From an uncultured Collinsella sp. (GTDB lineage: Bacteria; Actinomycetota; Coriobacteriia; Coriobacteriales; Coriobacteriaceae): a DNA stretch of 64,000 bases. Location: positions 1 to 64,000 of the forward strand of contig CAAEON010000005.1 in the NCBI GenBank assembly GCA_900757615.1, written 5' to 3'. The notes beneath the pieces are model-generated. The model saw nothing but the letters and a program-made list of their open reading frames with translations, was not told the DNA's origin and did no database searches. Numbering within the stretch: the stretch's first letter is position 1; every line of letters begins with the position of its first letter. Both the position numbers and the translations under genes were made by a program. Shown here one piece after another: positions 24,589-33,384 of this stretch.

Positions 24589-24661
24589 AGCTCTTGGGGA
24601 CGTTCTTTAAGGAGCTCTTGGGGACGTTCTTAAACGACTAGTCATGTAAGAACGTCCCCAA
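24589..24661. repeat. GGGGACGTTCTT repeat and hairpin inside the ECF operon
   Basis: AGCTCTTGGGGACGTTCTT occurs twice in tandem (24589-24607 and 24613-24631); an inverted copy AAGAACGTCCCCAA (24648-24661) pairs with the second over 14 bp. It lies between the S and A genes, 18 bases before the A start. It is a REP-like palindrome of the GGGGAC type seen elsewhere in the window. Confidence 0.8.
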
Positions 24662-24679
24662 TGACTATGAAAGGTATCC

Positions 24680-26431
24680 ATGGAAACGATCATCAACGTC
24701 GACGATGTCTCGTTCTCCTATGGCACGCAGACCGAGCAGGCGCTTAGCCACATCTCGCTCAGCGTGAACAAGGGAGATTTCATCGGCATCATCGGGCCCT
24801 CGGGCGCCGGCAAGTCCACGCTTTCCGCCTGCCTGTCGGGCGCCGTGCCCCACCACTACACCGGCACGTTCTTTGGGTCCGTCATGGTTGACGGCCACGA
24901 CACCTGTGAAGTTTCGCTCACCGATGTGTCGCAGATCGTCGGCAGCGTGTTGCAGGACATCGACACGCAAATGGTCGCCTCGGTCGTCGAGGACGAGATG
25001 CTTTTTGGCCTGGAAAACTTTGGCGTTCCCCACGACCAGATCGAGCAGCGCGTGAGCGAAACGCTCGAGACCGTCGGCATCAGCGACCTGCACGACCGCG
25101 AGATCGCCACCCTCTCGGGCGGACAGAAGCAAAAGGTAGCCATCGCCGCCATCCTCGCCATGCGTCCGCGCGTCTTGGTTCTCGACGAGCCCACCGCGGC
25201 ACTCGACCCCGCCAGCTCCACGTTGGTCTTCGAGACGCTACGTGAGGCAAACCGCGCACTTGGAATCACCATCGTCGTCGTTGAGCAAAAGGTCGCCCTG
25301 CTCTCGGAGTACTGCAACCGCGTGCTCGTGCTCAACCATGGCGAAATCGCGCTGCAGGGCGAGCCACACGAGGTCTTCGCACATACCGACGAGCTCCGTG
25401 CCATCGGCGTCGACTGCCCTCGCGTCACGCGTATCTTCAATAGCCTCGAGGCCGATGGTCTGGTAAGCGGCACCCCCTGCCTGAATGTCGAGGAGGCCGA
25501 GCAACTGATCGCGGGGATCGCGGATCCCGACCGTGCGACAAACGGCACCCAGGCACCTGCCGGCTCACCGCACGCACCGTCGTTGCGCCCGCACGCCAAG
25601 GACGCCGAGCCCGTGCTCACCTTCGATCATGTTGAGTTTGCCTATCCCAATGGCGGCGCCGCCGTACACGACCTCAACCTGACCCTCTATCCCGGCGAGC
25701 TCGTGGGCATCGTCGGCCAGAACGGTGCCGGCAAGACCACGCTCACCAAGCTGCTCACAGGCCTGCTTAAGCCCGCCTCGGGCAGCGTGCGCGTCACGGG
25801 ACTGGATACCGCAGCCGTTCCCACGAGCCGCATCGCCCGCGAAGTCGCAACCCTCTTCCAAAACCCCGACCGCCAGATCTGCAAGGACACCGTACTCGAC
25901 GAGGTCGCTTTTGGCCTGGAGCTTGCCGGCATCGACCGTGCCGAGGCACTGCGTCGCGCCCAGCTCGTCATCGACCGCTTTGGCCTGCCTGCCGATGAGG
26001 CACCCTTCTCGCTTTCGCGCGGTCAGCGCCAAATGGTGGCACTCGCCTCTGTCGTGGTCGTAGAGCCCAAGATCGTCGTGCTCGACGAGCCCACGAGCGG
26101 CCTTGATTACCGCGAGTGCATGACCGTCATGGAAACGGTGCGCACCATGGCCGAGCGCGGTTGCGCCGTTATCATGGTCTGCCACGATATGGAAGTCGTC
26201 TCGGATTTTGCCGAGCGCATTGTGGTAATGGCCGACGGTCGCATCCTCGACCGCGGCCGCACGCACGAGCTATTCTCGAACATCGATCTCATGCGGCGTG
26301 CCTACGTGGAGCCTCCCCAGGTTATTGAACTCTCGCGCCGTCTGGCATCTTCCGTCTCTCCCGCTTTTGCGCAGGTGAGCGAGGTCACCGATGTCGTTCG
26401 AATTACCAAGGAGATGGTCCACCGTGGTTAA
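24680..26431 (+). CDS. ECF transporter ATPase, two ATP-binding domains fused
   Basis: A 583-residue protein carrying both ATPases (EcfA and EcfA') in one chain. Domain 1 has GPSGAGKST near residue 34 and LSGGQKQKV with VLVLDEPTAALDP. A linker rich in Pro/Ala/His spans about 285-310. Domain 2 has GQNGAGKTT near 345 and a variant signature LSRGQRQMV with VVLDEPTSGLD. ATP hydrolysis drives toppling of the S component. ATG 24680 follows AAAGG. The gene overlaps the T component by eight bases. Confidence 0.93.
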   Translation: METIINVDDVSFSYGTQTEQALSHISLSVNKGDFIGIIGPSGAGKSTLSACLSGAVPHHYTGTFFGSVMVDGHDTCEVSLTDVSQIVGSVLQDIDTQMVASVVEDEMLFGLENFGVPHDQIEQRVSETLETVGISDLHDREIATLSGGQKQKVAIAAILAMRPRVLVLDEPTAALDPASSTLVFETLREANRALGITIVVVEQKVALLSEYCNRVLVLNHGEIALQGEPHEVFAHTDELRAIGVDCPRVTRIFNSLEADGLVSGTPCLNVEEAEQLIAGIADPDRATNGTQAPAGSPHAPSLRPHAKDAEPVLTFDHVEFAYPNGGAAVHDLNLTLYPGELVGIVGQNGAGKTTLTKLLTGLLKPASGSVRVTGLDTAAVPTSRIAREVATLFQNPDRQICKDTVLDEVAFGLELAGIDRAEALRRAQLVIDRFGLPADEAPFSLSRGQRQMVALASVVVVEPKIVVLDEPTSGLDYRECMTVMETVRTMAERGCAVIMVCHDMEVVSDFAERIVVMADGRILDRGRTHELFSNIDLMRRAYVEPPQVIELSRRLASSVSPAFAQVSEVTDVVRITKEMVHRG

Positions 26432-27170
26432 CGTCATCGACTACATGCCGGGCGATACGCTGCTGCATCGCCTGAATCCCGTCGTCAAACTGGGCCTCGC
26501 CGCCGCCATCATCGTCGGCATCTTCTTGTCCGACACCTACGTGGCGCTGCTGGGCTTTTTGGCACTCACCCTTGCGCTGGGTGCCTATGCCGGCGTCGTC
26601 GACCGTCTGTTCTCGCTGCTCAAGTTGCTGATCCCGCTCGCGCTTATCATGCTGGTGCTCCAGCTGGCCTTTATGCGCGATGGCAACGTGGTGTGGGGCT
26701 TTATCACCGACACGGGCCTCATCACAGGATCGAAGGCCTGTCTGCGCCTACTGGGTGTGGCGTTACCACTCATCCTCATGCTCATGGTGACCAAGCTCAA
26801 CGACCTTGCCAACGCCTGCGTCGAGGTGCTGCACGTGCCGTATCGCTATGCCTTCACCTTTACCACGGCGCTGCGCTTTGTGCCGGTATTTGGTCAGGAG
26901 ATGAACGCCATCATGGAGGCGCAGACCGCACGCGGCGTCGAGTACGACACCAAGAACCCCATCAAGAAGCTTAAGCTCATGCTGCCACTGTGCGTGCCAC
27001 TGCTCATCTCGAGCGTGGGCAAGACCGATGCCACAGCCTTGGCGGCAGAACAGCGCGGCTTCTATCTGCGCACGCGCGCCAGCTCGTACAAGCGCTACCC
27101 CATCAAGGGCCTGGACATCGCCGTGCTCATTGCCAGCATCGCCCTCATCGCCATCGGCTTCCTGTTCTAG
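26424..27170 (+). CDS. ecfT: ECF transporter transmembrane T component
   Basis: A 248-residue membrane scaffold with about five helices. The coupling-helix motif Ala-Arg-Gly is seen in QTARGVEYD, and the second as QRG in AEQRGFYLRTRAS; these insert into grooves of the two ATPases. I prefer GTG 26424, overlapping the ATPase stop, with AAGGAG ahead; ATG 26391 is possible but would overlap by 41 bases. A strong terminator follows, closing the leader-S-A-T operon. Confidence 0.9.
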   Translation: MVNVIDYMPGDTLLHRLNPVVKLGLAAAIIVGIFLSDTYVALLGFLALTLALGAYAGVVDRLFSLLKLLIPLALIMLVLQLAFMRDGNVVWGFITDTGLITGSKACLRLLGVALPLILMLMVTKLNDLANACVEVLHVPYRYAFTFTTALRFVPVFGQEMNAIMEAQTARGVEYDTKNPIKKLKLMLPLCVPLLISSVGKTDATALAAEQRGFYLRTRASSYKRYPIKGLDIAVLIASIALIAIGFLF

Positions 27171-27199
27171 TTCACCACCGACAGCAACCGCCCAACGCA

Positions 27200-27236
27200 A
27201 AAGGCCTCGGCTCGCACCAAACGAGCCGAGGCCTTT
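27200..27236 (+). terminator. terminator of the ECF operon
   Basis: AAAGGCCTCGGCTCG and CGAGCCGAGGCCTTT form a perfect 15-bp stem with a 7-base loop. Confidence 0.88.
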
Positions 27237-27268
27237 ACTGTTTCACCAGATAAAACCTACCAAAATAA

Positions 27269-27289
27269 ACCTGTCCCTTTTTGGCAGGT
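27269..27289. repeat. small GTCCC/TTGGCAGG hairpin
   Basis: ACCTG-T-CC pairs with GGCAGGT around CTTTTT. The string GTCCCTTTTTGGCAGG is nearly repeated at 59422-59437 (GTCCCTATTGGCAGG). It lies between convergent ECF and racemase genes. Confidence 0.55.
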
Positions 27290-27295
27290 CGGAAG

Positions 27296-28042
27296 CTAGA
27301 GACGGTAGGGGGCGCCGCTGCGGATGATGGATTCGTGCACCAGGACATCCATGGCGTCGAGGGTGATCTCGGGCATCTCTCGGTACTTTTGCAGCACCGA
27401 TAGCTCGGTGCAGGCCAGAATGACGCGGTCGCAGCCGCTACGGGCGAACTCCCACATCACGCGGTCGAACTTATCCATATCGGGCTCACGTCCGGCCTTC
27501 ACATCATCGTAGATAAGCGACATCACATCGCTCTGACGTTTCTCGCTGGGATAGACAACCTCGACACCCGCAGCCTCGCATTCGCGGCCGTAGACGCCCG
27601 CGCCCACGGTGCCGTCGGTTCCCATGATGCCAATCTTGTGCACCGGCTCGGCCGGCATACTCAGGTTGGGGTCGAACTCGCACTCCCCCATCACCGCACC
27701 CGCAAGGGCATAGCGAACCGACTCGCGCGGCATGTGGATAATCGGCACCTTCGTAAACGACTGGATCTGGTCGTAGAAGTAGTGTGACGTGTTGCAGGGA
27801 ATGGCAATGTGCGCACAGCCCAGCGACTCGAGTGCCTGGGCACACTCTTTCATGGTCGCCAGCAGCTTGGCATGCTCGCCGGTCTTAATGGCCAACGTGC
27901 GGTCGGGCATGGTCGACTTGGAGAGCACCACCATGTCGATATGTTCCTGATCGCAGGCAGCAGCCGTATGACGCACCACCTGGTCGTAGTAATACGACGT
28001 GGCCTCGGCGCCCATGCCACCGATAACTCCCAGCTTTTCCAT
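27296..28042 (-). CDS. aspartate/glutamate racemase family protein
   Basis: A 248-residue cofactor-independent racemase. It begins MEKLGVIGGMGAEATSYYYD, and both catalytic cysteines are visible: IPCNTSHYFYD (near residue 85) and ILACTELSVL (near 205). Members interconvert L- and D-aspartate or glutamate. AAGGAGG fixes ATG 28042; the longer frame upstream is rejected. It is the second gene after an ATP-grasp ligase, the arrangement known for the Enterococcus faecium D-aspartate cross-bridge pair, which supports aspartate as substrate. Confidence 0.88.
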   Translation of the reverse strand: MEKLGVIGGMGAEATSYYYDQVVRHTAAACDQEHIDMVVLSKSTMPDRTLAIKTGEHAKLLATMKECAQALESLGCAHIAIPCNTSHYFYDQIQSFTKVPIIHMPRESVRYALAGAVMGECEFDPNLSMPAEPVHKIGIMGTDGTVGAGVYGRECEAAGVEVVYPSEKRQSDVMSLIYDDVKAGREPDMDKFDRVMWEFARSGCDRVILACTELSVLQKYREMPEITLDAMDVLVHESIIRSGAPYRL

Positions 28043-28126
28043 CGCCGCCTCCTTGGTGACGCTTGCACAATTGCGCGTATCATACCCGCGCCCGCCCGAT
28101 GCAAACCGGACGGGCGCCGCGCTCAT

Positions 28127-29383
28127 CTACTTGTAATACGTCTTGAACAGCTTAAAGTGGCGCAGCTTGGTGTGCCACATGCGCAGCCAGCGGTTAAAGA
28201 CAAAGTCGCCCTTCATAAACGAAGGGTCGGCGCCCTTGCCTTCCTTGTCCAGGCGATGCACCTTAGCGCGCAGCTCGGGATCCTTGACGTATTTGTCGAC
28301 GACGCCCATGGGGACGACCATCCACAGCGCCTCGTCCTGCGCCGTCACAAACTCCGGCTCAAACGGGCGGTTGAACACATACTCGTCCACCACATACTTG
28401 GCAACGTTAAAGCCGCTGTTAGTGACGTAGTAGTTGCTGCGACCTTGGCGCGTGTTGAAATCGAAGAACTTAAACGAGCCGTCGCGCTCGTCGTACTTAA
28501 CGTCAAAGTTGGAATAGCCCACAAAGTGAAGGTCCTCGAGCAACTTGCGCACGCCGCCCATGAGCTCGTCATTGGGCTCGGTGATGATACAGGCGTGGTT
28601 GCCGACACCGTGAGGCTGATGCTCCTCGAGCAGCACGTGACCCAGGCACATCATGCGCACCTTGCCGTTGCGGTCGGAATAACTGGTGAGCACGCGCATG
28701 TACTCGTCGTTGCCGGGCACGCGATCCTGCAAGATCAGGTCGTCGGTGTAGCCGCTGGCATACGAGTCGCGAATGACCTGTTCCAGCTCGGCACGGTCGG
28801 CAATCTCATAGGCCTTTTTCTGGCCCTCGAACTCGTGCTGCCACCACATGATGCCGTCAGAAGGCTTCAGAATCATCGGGTAAGGAAAATCGATCTGGTC
28901 GAGCACTTCGGCAGGCGCCTCACCCTGGGCATTGAGCATCGCCTTGGTAAAGGTAAACGTGTGCGGATAGGGCACGCCATGCTTCTCGCACAGCTCGTAG
29001 AAGATCTCCTTCTTCTGGCACTGCTCAAGCATGCTATAGGGAGCGTAAGGCGCGACGATGTTATCCGCCAACTCATGGGCATCCTTGGCCTGAGCCACGA
29101 GGGCAACATAGTTGTCGCCACAGCCCACAAGGACAATCGTCTTGTCGGCATGCGCTTGGGCAATGCCGTTGACGGTTTTGAGCATCACGGGCATGGTGTC
29201 GATATCCACGTTGGGCGTGTAGTCGATAATCTGGCTGCGGTACGCGGGACCCGTCTGATACTTGCCAAAGACCAGACTCTTGACCTGGTACTCCTCGTAG
29301 AAGGCGCGCGCCACCGAATAGGCGTTGATGTCGCCACCGAGCAGCACGGGAATGAACTCGCGCTCTGTAAATTGCAATGCCAT
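28127..29383 (-). CDS. ATP-grasp ligase, candidate D-aspartate ligase for peptidoglycan
   Basis: A 418-residue ATP-grasp enzyme. The start REFIPVLLGGDINAYSVARA resembles the D-aspartate ligase family that adds D-Asp through its beta-carboxyl to the side chain of the diamino acid in the peptidoglycan precursor. ATP-binding segments include FPYPMILKPSDGIMWW (near 175) and the metal site around FFDFNTRQGRSNYYV (near 310). AGGAAG precedes the ATG. The racemase 84 bases downstream would supply the D-amino acid. Function is inferred from family and context; other amino acids are possible. Confidence 0.78.
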   Translation of the reverse strand: MALQFTEREFIPVLLGGDINAYSVARAFYEEYQVKSLVFGKYQTGPAYRSQIIDYTPNVDIDTMPVMLKTVNGIAQAHADKTIVLVGCGDNYVALVAQAKDAHELADNIVAPYAPYSMLEQCQKKEIFYELCEKHGVPYPHTFTFTKAMLNAQGEAPAEVLDQIDFPYPMILKPSDGIMWWQHEFEGQKKAYEIADRAELEQVIRDSYASGYTDDLILQDRVPGNDEYMRVLTSYSDRNGKVRMMCLGHVLLEEHQPHGVGNHACIITEPNDELMGGVRKLLEDLHFVGYSNFDVKYDERDGSFKFFDFNTRQGRSNYYVTNSGFNVAKYVVDEYVFNRPFEPEFVTAQDEALWMVVPMGVVDKYVKDPELRAKVHRLDKEGKGADPSFMKGDFVFNRWLRMWHTKLRHFKLFKTYYK

Positions 29384-29777
29384 GGAAACTTCCTATCATG
29401 AACTGCCCACACAACGGGCGGTCTTTGCGCAACTGATTTATTCTAGCGTGCCAAGCCGCCGGCGCCCAAAGCTCCACCGTATCTATGGCAATCGACGTAA
29501 TCATCCAGCATAAAGGCCGCACTCACCGCGATGGGGCCTTGTAGCTGCAAACCCCTGTTGAGATAGCTTTCACGACCGAAAGCCCGTCCGCAAACAGGCC
29601 CCCGTAACGTTAAAGTTGAACTCTATGGTTTCTCAACAATTCATCATAACTGCAGGTCAAAGCCAAAGCCTCAAGTTCAACTTGACCCTTTGGAACCTTT
29701 AAGGTTCAAGTTGAGGTCGAAAGCAGTAGTAGAATACCGTTCGAACCATAACCTACGATTGATTGCAGAGGGACTGG
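29384..29777. other. divergent intergenic region with a large dyad
   Basis: Between the divergent ATP-grasp and secreted-hydrolase genes. The clearest structure is TCAACTTGA (29677-29685) inverted as TCAAGTTGA (29706-29714), enclosing the palindrome AACCTT-T-AAGGTT (29694-29706). This resembles operators of MerR-type regulators, which often carry CTTAAGG-like dyads between -35 and -10. A weak AAGGCC/GGCCTT hairpin lies at about 29513-29540. Confidence 0.45.
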
Positions 29778-30911
29778 ATGCAGCATTCGAATCATCGCAC
29801 CGCAGCGCTCATTGCGTCGAAGCCGGCTCGTATCATCACGAGCGCCGCGCTCGCCGTTGCGCTGACGGCCACACCGATGCTCTCCCCCGTTGCGGCGTAT
29901 GCCGCCTCGCAGGCAACGCAGGACCAGCTTTCCGCAGCCCAGCAGAAGATCGAAGCCGCTACGAGCGCCTACAACGACGCCCGCACCAAACTCGATGACC
30001 TGCAAAAGCAGATTGACTCCAATGAGGCGAGCATCGAGGAAATCGAGGCTAAGCTTCCCGAGCAGCAGGCCAAGGCAAGCTCTGCCATGCGCGATCTGTA
30101 CAAGTATCAGAAGGGCACCAATCCCATCGTGAGCTTCCTGGTCAATGCGCAGAGCCTGGGTGAGTTCATCACGACCTGCAAATACACCAACCAGATCACG
30201 AGCTCGAGCGTCGACGAGATCGAAGAGCTCAATAACATGCAAACCGAACTCGAGCAGAACAAGGCCGAGCTCCAGCAGGCCAAGTCTCAGCTTGAGGCGG
30301 AGCAGAAAAACGCCGAGGATGCGCTGGCGCAGGCCCAGCAGCTCCGCAGCGAGGCACAGGCAAAAGCCGAGCAGGAAAATGCCGCCGAGCTTGCCAAGCT
30401 TGAGGCCGATAAGGCCGCTGCCGCCGAGAAGCTCTCGGGCGAGGGCGTAAGCGGCAGCAATTCCAGCAGCCAGGCCACCAACACCAACACCACCATCGAC
30501 ACCACGGTGAACAACGCCAATACCGGTAGCTCCGATTACGATTCGTTCATTAATGAGTGGACGGGCCGCATCGACAATTATCTCGCCGGCTCCCCCATGG
30601 CAGGCCAGGGCTACAACTTTGCCGTCGCCGCTTGGAATACCGGTGTCGACCCCCGTTGGTCCCCCGCCATCGCCTGCATCGAGAGCACCAAGGGTGCTTA
30701 TTGCGCCAATTCTTACAACGCCTGGGGCTGGAGTGCCCGTGGCGGCGGTTGGCGCAGCTTTGGCAGCTGGAGCGAGGGCATCTCCGCTCACGTCGCCTAT
30801 CTGGGCGCCAACTACGGCTCCACCCTTACCCCGGCAGCGGCCAAAAAGTACTGCCCGCCCACGTGGCAGGACTGGTACAACAAAGTCGCCGCTCAGATGA
30901 ACCGCATCTAA
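29778..30911 (+). CDS. secreted coiled-coil peptidoglycan hydrolase-like protein
   Basis: A 377-residue exported protein. A signal peptide (IITSAALAVALTATPMLSPV, cut after AYA) is followed by a long coiled coil (residues about 45-220, heptads rich in Q, E, A), then a Ser/Asn/Thr linker and a C-terminal domain of about 120 residues. That domain has AIACIESTKGAYC, AWGWSARGGGWRSF and a tryptophan-rich end, which recalls lysozyme-like or glucosaminidase folds with the glutamate of IES as a possible catalytic acid. The layout is like PcsB/RipA septal hydrolases. GAGGG precedes ATG 29778; a TTG upstream is rejected. Confidence 0.75.
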   Translation: MQHSNHRTAALIASKPARIITSAALAVALTATPMLSPVAAYAASQATQDQLSAAQQKIEAATSAYNDARTKLDDLQKQIDSNEASIEEIEAKLPEQQAKASSAMRDLYKYQKGTNPIVSFLVNAQSLGEFITTCKYTNQITSSSVDEIEELNNMQTELEQNKAELQQAKSQLEAEQKNAEDALAQAQQLRSEAQAKAEQENAAELAKLEADKAAAAEKLSGEGVSGSNSSSQATNTNTTIDTTVNNANTGSSDYDSFINEWTGRIDNYLAGSPMAGQGYNFAVAAWNTGVDPRWSPAIACIESTKGAYCANSYNAWGWSARGGGWRSFGSWSEGISAHVAYLGANYGSTLTPAAAKKYCPPTWQDWYNKVAAQMNRI

Positions 30912-30921
30912 GTGCAACTGC

Positions 30922-30945
30922 AAAGGGCCCCAATGGGGCCCTTTT
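30922..30945 (+). terminator. terminator between convergent genes
   Basis: AAAGGGCCCC-AAT-GGGGCCCTTTT, a 10-bp stem with T run on the forward strand, also able to act in reverse. Confidence 0.85.
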
Positions 30946-30948
30946 CTT

Positions 30949-32328
30949 TTAGGTAGCGGAGGTATCGACGACGCCGGTCGCATTGGCAACCGCGACTATC
31001 ACGATCATGCATAGGAGCAGCACGCCCAATGCCTTGAGCCAGAGTTTCGCGAGCTTCTTGCCGCGATAGCTGTCGAGCAGTGCGAATCGCCGACGAAGAC
31101 GGCGCTTATCGAGCAGCGCAAAATGCATAAGCACCATAAGGCCATCGACAAAGAAAAAATACTCGATTATGAGAAGCCACGTCGGGTAGCTTTGGTTTGC
31201 TCCCGTAGGGTGAAAGACGGCAAAGTGACTTCCGGCAAAGAACACAAGCAGTGAGAAGCAGACGAGCGTATTCCAAATACGCCCCAGAGACTCCGGAACG
31301 CGAGAGAGCAGACCGCATGCAACAGAGGCGGCAGGCCTAGGAAGCCCTGTGGGGTTCTGGAGCCCTTGGGGCGTCAACGCCGTCTCCGAGGCCGGAGCAC
31401 GGACAAGCACAGGCGCAGGAGGCCGCACGGGGCGACTTAGATCGTATGCCGCGCGCGTCGCCCGTCCCAACGCTTCCGCGCTCGCAAAACGCTTGGCCGG
31501 GTCGAGCGCCATCGACATGCAGACGGCATCGGCAAGTGGAATGGGAATGCCGCGCGCCTCGCATTGCTCGCGCATGTCGAGCCCTGGTTTAGGGTCGACT
31601 CCCGTCAAGCAGAAGAACAACAGGGCGCCAAGTGCGTAGACGTCGCTTCGCACGCTCGTCTGCCCAAACCCATACTGCTCGGGCGGCGCATAGGGCCGTG
31701 TCCCAAACTTGACGGTATCGGCATCGGCGCCATCGCGCCATACGCGCGCGATCCCCAGGTCGATAATCACCAGCGATGAAAACGTCAGGCCGTCATCAGG
31801 CGTATAGTTGGCACCTGTCACGATGATATTCGACGGCTTGAGGTCGCGATGGATCACCGGCGCCGACGTCTCCCCCGCTATTGCAAAACCGGTGTGGAGC
31901 TCGCCCACGGCATCGCATAGGGCAGGATACAATTCACGCGCATAATCGGGGGTGGCTCCCAGACGGTACACCAGCGCCCCGAGCGTCTCCCCTTCGATGT
32001 ATTCCATAACCACGTTGAGCTCGTCGCCCACACGACGACAATCGACGATTCTGGGCAGGTGCTCAAAACGCCTGCCTGCCCGCTGAGCGGCAAACAGACG
32101 CTCGTATGCCCCGCCGATTTGAGCCGAAGCATCGATGCGTTTACGGACAAAGGGGCCGAGCGAACCACCGCCGGTTCCTTCAAAGTACACAAGCTCGGTT
32201 GTTTCAACGGACGAGCGCTTAAGTACACGCTCCACGCGATAGCTGTCGTCACGATCGAGCGACGCCAGGTGCTCGGCAAGCGCTGCTGTCAGCTCATCAT
32301 CGTAATATGTTGGGGTCTGATTATCCAT
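30949..32328 (-). CDS. membrane-anchored Ser/Thr protein kinase
   Basis: A 459-residue Hanks-type kinase. The VRKRIDAS lysine, the catalytic loop VIHRDLKPSN and APPEQYGFGQTSVRSDVYA are intact, but the DFG motif is DLG (IIDLGIARVW), which still keeps the metal-binding Asp. After the kinase domain (to about 310) are three hydrophobic segments: VCFSLLVFFAGSHF, WLLIIEYFFFVDGLMVL and LGVLLLCMIVIVAVA. It ends very close to the upstream terminator. The start is uncertain: ATG 32328 follows GGAGG only two bases away, and ATG 32340 or GTG 32358 are in frame. Confidence 0.88.
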   Translation of the reverse strand: MDNQTPTYYDDELTAALAEHLASLDRDDSYRVERVLKRSSVETTELVYFEGTGGGSLGPFVRKRIDASAQIGGAYERLFAAQRAGRRFEHLPRIVDCRRVGDELNVVMEYIEGETLGALVYRLGATPDYARELYPALCDAVGELHTGFAIAGETSAPVIHRDLKPSNIIVTGANYTPDDGLTFSSLVIIDLGIARVWRDGADADTVKFGTRPYAPPEQYGFGQTSVRSDVYALGALLFFCLTGVDPKPGLDMREQCEARGIPIPLADAVCMSMALDPAKRFASAEALGRATRAAYDLSRPVRPPAPVLVRAPASETALTPQGLQNPTGLPRPAASVACGLLSRVPESLGRIWNTLVCFSLLVFFAGSHFAVFHPTGANQSYPTWLLIIEYFFFVDGLMVLMHFALLDKRRLRRRFALLDSYRGKKLAKLWLKALGVLLLCMIVIVAVANATGVVDTSAT

Positions 32329-32426
32329 AGCCTCCATCATAGCGCAGGGCGCAGACACCCCATGGCATCCGCGCCCCGTTCGTTTGCATCGTTGTTCGGC
32401 AGCTCCGCCGGCTCAGATATCAGCCG

Positions 32427-32849
32427 CTAACTCACCGTCTCCTCGTCAAAGCGATACAGCTCCTCGTTGACCTTTTGGAGGCTGCACCCGCGATCGATAC
32501 AGAAGATGATGATCGCATCGCGACGGTCCTTGCAGTTAAGGACGCTTACCCCGGCAGCCGTCAGCGCACGGTTAGTCTCTTTGAGCGTCAGCGCCATCGC
32601 AAAGGCAATCTGCAGCACCTTATTGCGGCTCGGATGACGCGCACCGGTAAAGATCTGATAGCCAAAGGTCTCATTGAGATCGGCCATACGAACCACGCGC
32701 GAGCGCTCCAAGCCCTTTTCCTGCAGCAGTTGCTTCAGGTAGTCCGAAAGCGACGGGGTGGCAAAGTCGTGCTCCTTGATATAGCCATCGATGTTTGGCG
32801 CGTCGAGAAGCTCATTGAGTAACTCGTCAGTCAGCTTTTTATCGGGCAT
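32427..32849 (-). CDS. small helical (HTH-like) protein preceding the kinase
   Basis: A 140-residue soluble protein. The middle (about 32-95: LSDYLKQLLQEKGLERSRVV and ETFGYQIFTGARHPSRNKVL) looks like an Xre-type helix-turn-helix that has lost some DNA-contact features. It sits 99 bases upstream of the kinase in the same direction, and in relatives such proteins travel with kinases, so it may be a substrate or adaptor. I do not assign a precise function. Confidence 0.6.
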   Translation of the reverse strand: MPDKKLTDELLNELLDAPNIDGYIKEHDFATPSLSDYLKQLLQEKGLERSRVVRMADLNETFGYQIFTGARHPSRNKVLQIAFAMALTLKETNRALTAAGVSVLNCKDRRDAIIIFCIDRGCSLQKVNEELYRFDEETVS

Positions 32850-32881
32850 ACGACCTCACCTCCCCCAGTGCATGCAACATG

Positions 32882-33325
32882 CTAGAAACCGCTTACGTCC
32901 GAACGCTCCCAGCTAGCAACCTGGTCGGGAGACACCGTACCCAGCGCCTCGAACTTCCAGGAGCCGCCCGCCTTCAGATGATTGGTGTTTGCAAGAGCCG
33001 TTCCAACCTGGTTGCCATCGGCATCATACAGAACATATTCAATCTGAATGTAGCTCTTTTCCTTGTCCGTGTTATTGGTCAGCGTGCCCGTGATCTTATA
33101 GGTAAACTGATTGGAAGTGTCTTCAGCCTCGTCAGCAATGGTATACGGTTCTTGCGGTTCTTTTTGCTCCTCAGCCTGCTGTGTCGTCTCGGCAGGTTTT
33201 GCCGAATCGCTCGCAGACGAATCGGTTGAGTTGCCGCCCATAGAGCCCACGGCACCGACAATAACCAGCACCACGATGATGCCTAGGACAATCTTGCCGA
33301 TCGGCTTCTTTCCCTCTTTTGCCAT
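32882..33325 (-). CDS. membrane-tethered FxLYD-domain protein
   Basis: A 147-residue protein with a short basic start, one membrane helix (IGKIVLGIIVVLVIVGAVG), a Ser/Asp/Glu-rich linker to residue 60 and a C-terminal beta-sandwich containing YIQIEYVLYDADGNQVG and HLKAGGSWKFEA, the FxLYD pattern for extracellular domains of unknown ligand. The start ATG 33325 follows GGAAGGAT, but that site lies in the 3' arm of a 14-bp hairpin, so translation should be controlled by RNA folding. Confidence 0.8.
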   Translation of the reverse strand: MAKEGKKPIGKIVLGIIVVLVIVGAVGSMGGNSTDSSASDSAKPAETTQQAEEQKEPQEPYTIADEAEDTSNQFTYKITGTLTNNTDKEKSYIQIEYVLYDADGNQVGTALANTNHLKAGGSWKFEALGTVSPDQVASWERSDVSGF

Positions 33326-33330
33326 TATTC

Positions 33331-33384
33331 ATCCTTCCTACGATCCGGCTACCGTGCCGGCACACAGCACATCGTAGGAAGGAT
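33331..33384 (-). promoter_or_regulatory. hairpin that sequesters the ribosome site of the FxLYD gene
   Basis: On the reverse strand ATCCTTCCTACGAT and ATCGTAGGAAGGAT are perfectly complementary over 14 bp, with an inner GCCGG/CCGGC pair. The 3' arm contains GGAAGGAT, the only good ribosome site, six bases before ATG 33325. A palindrome TTAGCT-GAG-AGCTAA at 33399-33413 lies just upstream and may be a protein operator. Confidence 0.7.
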
